This document shows, piece after piece, positions 7,976 through 13,089 of a stretch of 19,439 nt of DNA. Source of the stretch: Candidatus Omnitrophota bacterium (GTDB lineage: Bacteria > Omnitrophota > Gorgyraeia > 2-02-FULL-51-18). The stretch covers positions 1 through 19,439 of the forward strand of contig JAHFFM010000014.1 of the NCBI GenBank assembly GCA_023247935.1, in the 5' to 3' direction. The notes beneath the pieces are model-generated. The model saw only the letters and a program-made list of their open reading frames with translations, was not told the DNA's origin and did no database searches. Every line of letters begins with the position of its first letter. Position 1 is the first letter of the stretch. A program made the translations under genes and the position numbers.

Positions 7976-9034
7976 TTATTGTTGCTTTTGTGGCCTTGAA
8001 GCGGGTCTTGATTGGCGCTGCTGAACGTTACGCTGCTGGCCGTTTTGCGCAGGCCGGGGACCTCTTTCTCTAGGGGTATTCTTGCCATTCTGTCCTTGTC
8101 CATGTTCAAGCATTTCATCATTTTTGGCAGAGTCATCGTTTTGATCATTACCGCGATTTTCTTGCGGATCAGAGCCCGGGCGGCGTTCTCCATTACCCCG
8201 GAACGTGTTGGCGCGATCTTGATTATTTTCGCCTTGGCCCATACCCTTCCCTCTTGAGCGATCTCCCTCATTTCCTTCTTGGCGATTCTGTTGTTCGCGG
8301 TTACGCCTTTCTTCGTGAATTCGTTCAACGGTGCGCACATCTTGAATTCTCGCGAATCTGCCTTGAGTGATATTTTGCTGCACTTTTCTCTCAATTCCCT
8401 CTTGGAATTTTTTGACAGGTTGGAATTCGCGTTCTTGCATGGCGCGCGGAGGTTTGGGTGCAACGCCGCGCGATTGAATCGCGGTTGCTTGCGAATGTTT
8501 CAAAACCACGGGTTCGGCCTGTTGTTTTGAGCCGGAATCATCCAGGCCATAAACATAAACGTCCGAATCGGAAACATTGTAAATCTGGGTTTCGCCCGAC
8601 AAAAAAGTCGTGCGGTATTCTGTTCCGCGTACGCTGGCAATAGCCGTCGGCGTCTTGACCTCAAAAGTAGAATCTTTTGGCAAAGATTTTAATTTGGCGA
8701 AAACACCGCCTTCTTCCAATTCCACGGTCGTTGGATAAAGAGAGCGCAGACGCACCTTTGAATTTTCTTCCACTCGAGTTACATTGTTCCAGTCTTTGTC
8801 GTAAGCTAAATCCACGTAACTTCCGGCTCCAACGGTTATCAAATCCTCGGTTTTAAGAACATCCCCTTCCTGAATCGGCTTACCGCTGACTGTGGAATTA
8901 GAAACAGTTGCTGTCCCTTCCAACGACATCACCTCGCAATAAAATTCCTCTTCCTGGGCTCGAAGCGGACGTGATGCACAGATAAAACCCGCCAACAGAA
9001 CGAAAGCAACCCCAGCTCTTAAGAATATTTTCAT
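7976..9034 (-). CDS. Exported FecR-domain protein with Gln/Asn/Arg-rich tail
   Basis: Role unknown. Residues 1-26 look like a signal peptide (basic start, hydrophobic core, PLRAQ end), so the protein is probably periplasmic or exported. Residues ~30-145 form a FecR-type domain: GDVLKTEDLITVGAGSYVDL, an EEGGVFAKLK block and the hallmark TPTAIASVRGTEY (128-140). FecR domains act in iron-dicitrate signalling in the classical case, but many stand-alone exported ones have no sigma factor partner, as here. Residues ~195-352 are low complexity, rich in Q, N, R, G and P with few hydrophobics, and likely disordered. It is the last gene of a five-gene set; its ATG directly follows the RRM gene stop, whose GGAG forms the ribosome site. 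FecR-domain identity is firm, function is not. Confidence 0.85.
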   Translation of the reverse strand: MKIFLRAGVAFVLLAGFICASRPLRAQEEEFYCEVMSLEGTATVSNSTVSGKPIQEGDVLKTEDLITVGAGSYVDLAYDKDWNNVTRVEENSKVRLRSLYPTTVELEEGGVFAKLKSLPKDSTFEVKTPTAIASVRGTEYRTTFLSGETQIYNVSDSDVYVYGLDDSGSKQQAEPVVLKHSQATAIQSRGVAPKPPRAMQEREFQPVKKFQEGIERKVQQNITQGRFARIQDVRTVERIHEERRNREQQNRQEGNEGDRSRGKGMGQGENNQDRANTFRGNGERRPGSDPQENRGNDQNDDSAKNDEMLEHGQGQNGKNTPRERGPRPAQNGQQRNVQQRQSRPASRPQKQQ

Positions 9035-9475
9035 CTACTCCAACCTTTGGATGGGCGTACTGTCTTTTTGCCCATAAACTCTTGGACCGCTGCGCCGCTT
9101 CCGCCACTTATTCTGGGGAGGCCCTCCTCCCGAGCGTCGATGCGGTTGCTTTTGTTTGGATTTCGCGATGGACACAACCAGCTTTCTTCCCAAAAAATCC
9201 ACTCCACTCAAACTCAACGCTTTTTGCGCGTCCTCCGGGGACATCTCAACAAAAGCATACCCCTTGAGACGTCTTGTCAGCCTGTCCCGAATCAAATGCA
9301 GCGTTTTGACGCGGCCATGCTTCGAAAAAAGCGAACGAAGTTCTTCTTCTCTGACGCGATAGCTCAAATTTCCCACATAAAGACGGCTTCCGGGAACACC
9401 TGAATCATAAGAATCCGAGCCTCCCCCTGTAAAAAAATTCTTAAAAGACTCCCATAAACCCGAAAAAAAACTCAT
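9035..9475 (-). CDS. RRM-domain RNA-binding protein
   Basis: Small cytoplasmic RNA-binding protein of 146 residues with a single RNA recognition motif at about 31-106. RNP2 is LYVGNL (32-37) and RNP1 is KGYAFVEM (71-78), with the aromatic residues used for RNA stacking present. The domain is followed by a basic Gly/Arg/Gln tail, as in bacterial and cyanobacterial Rbp proteins. The N-terminus MSFFSGLWESFKNFF is unusual: an aromatic, amphipathic-looking segment joined to the domain by a Gly/Ser linker. The ATG has a GAAGGGG ribosome site. It sits between a short membrane-anchored peptide gene and an exported FecR gene, an odd setting for an RNA-binding protein. The RNA target is unknown. Confidence 0.9.
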   Translation of the reverse strand: MSFFSGLWESFKNFFTGGGSDSYDSGVPGSRLYVGNLSYRVREEELRSLFSKHGRVKTLHLIRDRLTRRLKGYAFVEMSPEDAQKALSLSGVDFLGRKLVVSIAKSKQKQPHRRSGGGPPQNKWRKRRSGPRVYGQKDSTPIQRLE

Positions 9476-9491
9476 ACATTTACCCCTTCAG

Positions 9492-9728
9492 TTAGTGAAC
9501 AATTCCGGAAACATTGCCGGATGCCGCACCAAACAGCTTCTTGACCTGATTCCATTGATTTTCAAAATATTCAATCAGGCGATCTGTATGAAAAACCGGC
9601 ATAAATCCGACTCGCTCGATGGTTTCCTTTTTTTCAAATGTTCGTTTTTTAAATTCCAGCGCCTGGCTGGCTCTAAGCACATAAATAGCCGCAAGAGCCA
9701 AACACAAAAGGAAAAAGAGTCGCTTCAT
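9492..9728 (-). CDS. Short membrane-anchored or exported protein, unknown
   Basis: 78 residues. It opens with a basic pair and a hydrophobic stretch (residues ~4-18, LFFLLCLALAAIYVL), which could be a signal peptide or a signal anchor. The rest is polar, with a helix-prone region rich in K, E and F (25-38) and a segment EYFENQWNQVKKLF near 53-66. I do not recognise a family. It starts five bases after the stop of the preceding exported paralog and ends 16 bases before the RRM gene, so it is very likely co-transcribed and real despite its size. An AAGGA lies somewhat far (about 13 bases) from the ATG. Confidence 0.65.
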   Translation of the reverse strand: MKRLFFLLCLALAAIYVLRASQALEFKKRTFEKKETIERVGFMPVFHTDRLIEYFENQWNQVKKLFGAASGNVSGIVH

Positions 9729-9733
9729 GACTA

Positions 9734-10765
9734 TTAAACGATCCTTACCTGGTCCCCGACGCGTATCTCATTGCGCGATTGCCATTCTTTCAAAATGACG
9801 GCCCCTGAAACCTGCTCACGAGGTTTCACGACCTTCACTTTGCCGATTCTTTTCCCATCGCGCACCACATCAAGAATCGCACCCTTATTTATTCCGTTCT
9901 CGGTCCCTGTACTTAATACCACAAAACCATACCCTGTATCCACATGCAAAATTTTCCCGAAACCCGGAAGCGTTTCTTCCGAAGGCTTTTGAGCTGGTTT
10001 TGGCGCAGGCTTTTCAGAAATTATCTTGGGAGCGGCCGGAGGAGGCGGCGAGGGCTTTGTCTCCGGCGGCGAATCGTACCCTGCAAAAATATTGGCCATA
10101 TTATGAAACAAAGATTGCGCTGTTTTCATGACAGCGGCACAGCATTCTTTTTTCTCGGCATTCGCGGCGGTCAAAGCCGAGGGGTTGACTGTCTTGTCGG
10201 GCGGCGAAACCGACTTCTTCTCAGGCGAACCTAACGCAGGGCTTGCCGGTGGAGTCGCCTCCTGTCCCTGATAAGGCAAAAGAACGATTAAAGTATCCCC
10301 TAATCCAAACGAGCACACAATCATGCTGATATCATTTTTAGAAATATGGATCCCGGGAAACACGAAATTAAATGACGCATTTTCGCCGGGCCGCAAATTC
10401 TCACGGTTCCACATGTTTTCGTTTTCACTCCGGTCATAGCGTTTCCCATCCTTGGCGACAATGACCAAATCTCTGAAAAGCTTTTCCGTCGCAATTGTTT
10501 TATCCGAAAGATTGTATACCTGCAAGCTGACGCGATTGCGGCCGCCTACAAAGTCATTGACGTAAGCATAGGCAAAAATTCTTTTATCCGCGTCTTCAAC
10601 CGGGGAAGAAAATTCAGGCTTAGCCTCCGGACCTTTCAACTGGATATCCCTAGCAAACCCTTCGCTTTTCATTTTAATGCCATAGAAATTCGGGGAAGCT
10701 GAAAACGCGGACGTGGTTGCGGCAAGAAAAAAAATAAACGATAAGGCGAATAAAATCTTACGCAA
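9734..10765 (-). CDS. Exported protein, second tandem paralog (unknown function)
   Basis: 343 residues from a proposed TTG start. The frame is open to a GTG at 10837, but that would put 24 arginine/proline-rich residues before a perfect signal peptide and overlap the upstream gene by 80 bases. Starting at TTG 10765 gives MRKILFALSF followed by a hydrophobic core, with an 8-base overlap and a weak GGGGAT ribosome site. The mature region has an FYGI motif, a beta-rich domain with AKDGKRY and IVCSFGLGDTLIVLLPY, a Pro/Ala-rich linker containing a CC pair, and a C-terminal ~72-residue domain ending VGDQVRIV that resembles FlgT C-terminal-like small beta barrels. It is paralogous to the preceding gene over both domains. 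No family name can be given safely. Confidence 0.72.
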   Translation of the reverse strand: MRKILFALSFIFFLAATTSAFSASPNFYGIKMKSEGFARDIQLKGPEAKPEFSSPVEDADKRIFAYAYVNDFVGGRNRVSLQVYNLSDKTIATEKLFRDLVIVAKDGKRYDRSENENMWNRENLRPGENASFNFVFPGIHISKNDISMIVCSFGLGDTLIVLLPYQGQEATPPASPALGSPEKKSVSPPDKTVNPSALTAANAEKKECCAAVMKTAQSLFHNMANIFAGYDSPPETKPSPPPPAAPKIISEKPAPKPAQKPSEETLPGFGKILHVDTGYGFVVLSTGTENGINKGAILDVVRDGKRIGKVKVVKPREQVSGAVILKEWQSRNEIRVGDQVRIV

Positions 10766-11993
10766 GACTGATAAGATCCCCGGGTAAAATCTCAGACTGA
10801 ACCGGCGGGATAATGGCTGCCGCGGACACCGCGTCACGCAATTGCTTCACGCGCGCACGAGCCACTATTTTTCCATTTCTCATTACGTTTAAAGAAGTGT
10901 TCTCTTTTAAGCCGTCCCGGACGCCCAAATCAAGCGTAATAAAGTTATAAACTTTATTCACGCCAATCACATGCGCCTCTGCACGCAGCTCAGGCACCAG
11001 GCTTGGAGAGGGATAAGAAACGGCCCTTGCCGGAACGGTTTCTTTTTTTGGGACATTATTCGCGTCTTTAATGGATTGATCGGAAGCTCTATAAGTAAAA
11101 TTCTGAATGGCTCTAGTCAATGAAGGCGGCGATGGCTTTGCTTCGACAGAAGCCACGTGTACCGGCGCAGACGAAGACGCGGCGGAGTCGCGAGACAATG
11201 ACTGGGAAGAAAGGGCTTGAACTGCGGACGGCGCGGTATTCGACGGAGTGTATATAAATTTTTTAATGGCCTCATCTAATTTGATGTCAGCTACTTGCTC
11301 TTTGGAAAGCGGCGCATTTTTTGAAACTTCTTGGCGGGGCGCGAGTTGCGGCGGCTCATGCGAAACGGGGCGAGCCGCTTCGCCAGCCTTATGCCCGCCT
11401 GAAAACCAACCCGTTAGACCATGCTCCTTCCTCACTTCTTTTAAAGCCTCGGGCGGTGAAGGAGGCGGCGTTAGTTTAGCGACAAATTCTTTTTTGGACC
11501 AGGGGAACAAAAAAATTTTATTTTTACCGAAACCAAAAGAGCATTCAATAAGAATAACATCCTTATTTTTTATTTTTAAATTACCGGTAGAGGGTGAAAA
11601 AGTCACCTTAGATTTTGCATCAATATAGCTTGAATCAGAATTTTGATCCTCATCAATTAACGGGTATTTACGGCCGTCACGCGTGGTTATAAAAAAATCT
11701 CTTGCGTGGTAATCCGTCGAAACAGCTTCCGAGCCTTCGTTATTGATGGTGATTCGGACGTCCAGCTTTTCATCGGATATTTCCTTGAGCGCCGCTTCCG
11801 CGGTGATCTGGTGATTGATGATGGGAATTTGGTTGTATTCGGGTTGATTTGGGCTAATGGGCTGGTCCCAAACCAATTTTTTGGCCCAGATTTCATTTTG
11901 GATTTCAATGCCATAAAAATCTTGTTCGGCATGACCCGTAGCTGCGCCCATTAAAAATAAAAGCGCGGTAACAGCCGTCATACGATAATTCAT
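10758..11993 (-). CDS. Exported protein, first tandem paralog (unknown function)
   Basis: 411 residues. A signal peptide covers about 1-22 (hydrophobic core TALLFLMGAATG, cleavage near GHA-EQ), followed at once by DFYGI. A beta-rich domain follows with TTRDGRKYPL and LIECSFGFGKNKIFLFPW, matching the corresponding parts of the downstream gene. A long Ser/Pro/Ala linker (about 175-340) leads to a C-terminal domain (340-411) with the pattern GVRDGLKENTSLNVMRNGK and ending PGDLISLA, like a small beta barrel of the FlgT C-terminal kind. It is the first gene of the five-gene set, after a candidate promoter and terminator, and has no clear ribosome site. Probably periplasmic or outer-membrane associated; function unknown. 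Confidence 0.78.
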   Translation of the reverse strand: MNYRMTAVTALLFLMGAATGHAEQDFYGIEIQNEIWAKKLVWDQPISPNQPEYNQIPIINHQITAEAALKEISDEKLDVRITINNEGSEAVSTDYHARDFFITTRDGRKYPLIDEDQNSDSSYIDAKSKVTFSPSTGNLKIKNKDVILIECSFGFGKNKIFLFPWSKKEFVAKLTPPPSPPEALKEVRKEHGLTGWFSGGHKAGEAARPVSHEPPQLAPRQEVSKNAPLSKEQVADIKLDEAIKKFIYTPSNTAPSAVQALSSQSLSRDSAASSSAPVHVASVEAKPSPPSLTRAIQNFTYRASDQSIKDANNVPKKETVPARAVSYPSPSLVPELRAEAHVIGVNKVYNFITLDLGVRDGLKENTSLNVMRNGKIVARARVKQLRDAVSAAAIIPPVQSEILPGDLISLA

Positions 11994-12037
11994 AATAAAG
12001 GCTTTCTTTTTTATTTTTTTTAAGCGCTTTTAACAAT

Positions 12038-12066
12038 AATTTACGATTTTTCGCTAAGAAAATCAA
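12038..12066 (-). promoter_or_regulatory. Candidate promoter of the five-gene exported/RRM/FecR cluster
   Basis: Minus-strand TTGATT (12066-12061), exactly 17 bases, then TAAATT (12043-12038). The predicted start is near 12031 and the leader is about 37 bases. It lies just downstream of a terminator hairpin, as expected for a new transcription unit. A short palindrome AAGCGCTT (12022-12029) falls in the leader. The hexamers are imperfect, so this is moderate evidence. Confidence 0.55.
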
Positions 12067-12101
12067 GCTTGGTGTGAAAGGTGGTTAATTTGAGAAGGGG
12101 T

Positions 12102-12146
12102 AAAAAAGCATTACGGTTTAGTCGTCACTCCAACTAAACCGTAATG
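12102..12146 (-). terminator. Intrinsic terminator overlapping the end of a small gene
   Basis: A perfect 14-bp inverted repeat, CATTACGGTTTAGT (12109-12122) with its complement at 12133-12146, encloses a 10-base loop. On the minus strand it is followed by CTTTTTTA. The stop codon of the 50-codon gene (12120-12118) is inside the 3' arm, so the last eight codons form most of the hairpin. It separates the small-gene region from the next operon. The plus-strand reading has no U-tract. Confidence 0.82.
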
Positions 12147-12270
12147 TGGACGCGTAACAACCGCCCGTTCTTAGCATAGCTTCCTTTAGATAAAGCCTAA
12201 ACAGCTCAATCGTGGAATCATCTAACAACGGTTCACTGCCAAAGCTGAGCAGGTCATTGCATCTGTTCAT
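12118..12270 (-). CDS. Small protein of 50 residues, unknown
   Basis: Product begins MNRCNDLLSF and ends LRFSWSDD. The frame is open further upstream to 12357, but that part is translated repeat sequence. The ATG at 12270 has a very strong AAGGAGG ribosome site five bases upstream, so it is chosen. No signal peptide or membrane segment is evident; the middle (ELFRLYLKEAML) looks helical, and there are two cysteines. The end of the coding sequence is built into a terminator hairpin. No family recognised. A chance frame is possible, but the ribosome site and matched terminator argue for an expressed small gene. Confidence 0.5.
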   Translation of the reverse strand: MNRCNDLLSFGSEPLLDDSTIELFRLYLKEAMLRTGGCYASTLRFSWSDD

Positions 12271-12288
12271 GACACCCTCCTTCTTATT

Positions 12289-12309
12289 GGGGTGGGGGTG
12301 GGTTGTGGG
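12289..12309 (+). other. Potential G-quadruplex motif
   Basis: Four G-runs with short loops on the plus strand: GGGG, T, GGGGG, T, GGG, TTGT, GGG. This satisfies the usual G3+N1-7 rule. It lies on the strand that is template for the neighbouring small gene, 18 bases upstream of its ATG. Copy B of the repeat has lost two of the G-runs and does not satisfy the rule. Folding is not shown by sequence alone. Confidence 0.5.
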
Positions 12310-12396
12310 TAGTGAGGCTGGGATGAGGGTGTGGTAAAAATCACGAATTTTTTTCACTCATCCTCACCCTCGACTCACCACTCATCCCCACCCTCC
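12289..12396. repeat. Interspersed palindromic GGGTG-rich repeat, copy A
   Basis: Two G-rich/C-rich arms (12289-12333 and 12356-12396) form an imperfect inverted repeat around an AT-rich centre. The left arm contains AGTGAGGCTGGGATGAGGGT, identical in copy B. Read on the plus strand, the order GTGTGGTAAAA, AT-rich centre, TTTTTTCACTCA matches the minus-strand reading of copy B, so the two copies are in opposite orientation. It is not protein coding. Likely a REP/BIME-like or small non-autonomous element; no flanking target duplication was identified. Confidence 0.8.
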
Positions 12397-12409
12397 TTTT
12401 GTTTGACAT

Positions 12410-12437
12410 AAAAAGGATGCCATAAAAATATTACGGC
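12410..12437 (-). terminator. Weak candidate terminator after the 83-residue gene
   Basis: An imperfect AT-rich stem (GCCGTAA with TTTATGGC, one mismatch) lies 16 bases after the stop of the 83-residue gene. On the minus strand it is followed by ATCC and TTTTT. The stem is short and weak, and the adjacent repeat hairpin could serve instead, so this is tentative. Confidence 0.25.
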
Positions 12438-12452
12438 AATGTAAAGAGGGGG

Positions 12453-12704
12453 TTAAAATTTCATGTTTTGCGGGTTAATTTTAGCCATCAAAGCGGCCAC
12501 TTCTGGGTCCTTGGCCATAGCCATAAACTTGGGATGTGCCACGATTTTTGAGAAATCCCTACCCTTTGCAACCTCTTTAAATTCAGGGTCTTGAAATAAT
12601 TGCTGCACCTTGGGATGGCTGATAAAAGCCTTAAAATTTTCATCTTTCATGAGCTTTTGCATCATCTGCATCTGACTCATCATGTCTTTCATTTTACCGA
12701 ACAT
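12453..12704 (-). CDS. Small Met-rich protein with STI1-like repeats
   Basis: 83 residues from the ATG at 12704, which has an AGGAG ribosome site five bases upstream. A longer frame to 12824 only translates the adjacent repeat and is rejected. The N-terminal third is methionine-rich (KDMMSQMQMMQKLM). The remainder holds two similar short helical units, HPKVQQLFQDPEF and HPKFMAMAKDPEV, resembling the Asp-Pro-containing STI1 chaperone-binding repeat. No signal peptide or membrane segment. Such a protein could bind hydrophobic segments of clients, but that is inference from composition. It lies between two copies of a palindromic repeat and downstream of acsA and a small membrane protein. Confidence 0.72.
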   Translation of the reverse strand: MFGKMKDMMSQMQMMQKLMKDENFKAFISHPKVQQLFQDPEFKEVAKGRDFSKIVAHPKFMAMAKDPEVAALMAKINPQNMKF

Positions 12705-12724
12705 ATTTTCTCCTATTAATGAAT

Positions 12725-12836
12725 GAGGGTGGGGGTGAGTTGTGAGTAGTGAGGCTGGGATGAGGGTGAGTGAAAAAATCTTGTTTCTTTTACCACACCC
12801 CCACCCTAGCCGCACAACCCACAACTCATCCCCACT
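12725..12836. repeat. Interspersed palindromic GGGTG-rich repeat, copy B
   Basis: Inverted-orientation partner of copy A. The left arm (12725-12772) and right arm (12792-12836) pair imperfectly but extensively, sharing TGAGTTGTG and GGGTG blocks, around a ~20-base AT-rich loop. The potential hairpin has arms of about 45 bases. It fills most of the gap between the 72- and 83-residue genes and stops 20 bases before the ATG of the latter. Similar CCCACT/CACTACCCACT sequence continues to about 12855. It could act as a terminator or as an mRNA-stabilising hairpin. Confidence 0.8.
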
Positions 12837-12860
12837 CCTAACACACTACCCACTACAAAT

Positions 12861-13079
12861 TTACTCTCTCCAAAAATAAAGAAGCGCGGTCAACGCAACT
12901 CCAATCATGTACAGATAGGAAGTGTCTTGAACGAATATCGGGTAAAGCATCAGCGCGATTCCCACCACCATCGGACGAAAACTCCCCAGCTTTTTGCCAT
13001 AAATAAAAGCGATGAAACCGATGCTGCTGAAAATCATGCCTCCAAGAATTCCGGCCATGCTGAATTTGCTCAGGTCCAC
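12861..13079 (-). CDS. Small two-helix inner-membrane protein
   Basis: 72 residues, mostly hydrophobic. One membrane segment is at about 9-28 (ILGGMIFSSIGFIAFIYGKK) and a second, probably split by a short loop, covers 37-69. The KKLGSFRPMVVGIALMLYPIFV block resembles a widespread family of tiny membrane proteins often labelled amino acid transport protein without experimental support, so I give no transport function. The start is GTG, with AGGAG six bases upstream; the ribosome site overlaps the acsA stop, so the two are translationally linked. An in-frame ATG at residue 8 is less likely because it would shorten the usual N-terminus. Confidence 0.75.
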   Translation of the reverse strand: MDLSKFSMAGILGGMIFSSIGFIAFIYGKKLGSFRPMVVGIALMLYPIFVQDTSYLYMIGVALTALLYFWRE

Positions 13080-13089
13080 GCTTTATCTC

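Noticed and set aside
7924..8463. Second minus-strand frame of 179 codons inside the FecR gene
   Set aside because: It arises from the low-complexity tail in another frame and has no start signal or recognisable domain.
10766..10837. GTG start at 10837 for the second exported paralog
   Set aside because: It would place Arg/Pro-rich residues before a complete signal peptide and overlap the first paralog by 80 bases; TTG at 10765 gives a normal export signal.
12271..12357. N-terminal extension of the 50-residue gene to 12357
   Set aside because: It again translates repeat sequence, giving the same IPASL-TTHPHP pattern as copy B, while an AAGGAGG site supports the ATG at 12270.
12705..12824. 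N-terminal extension of the 83-residue gene to a start at 12824
   Set aside because: It translates the palindromic repeat (Pro/His/Thr-rich), and a good ribosome site lies just before the ATG at 12704.
12289..12836. CRISPR array or tandem repeat
   Set aside because: Only two diverged copies in opposite orientation, palindromic, about 330 bases apart with a gene between them; no regular spacers.
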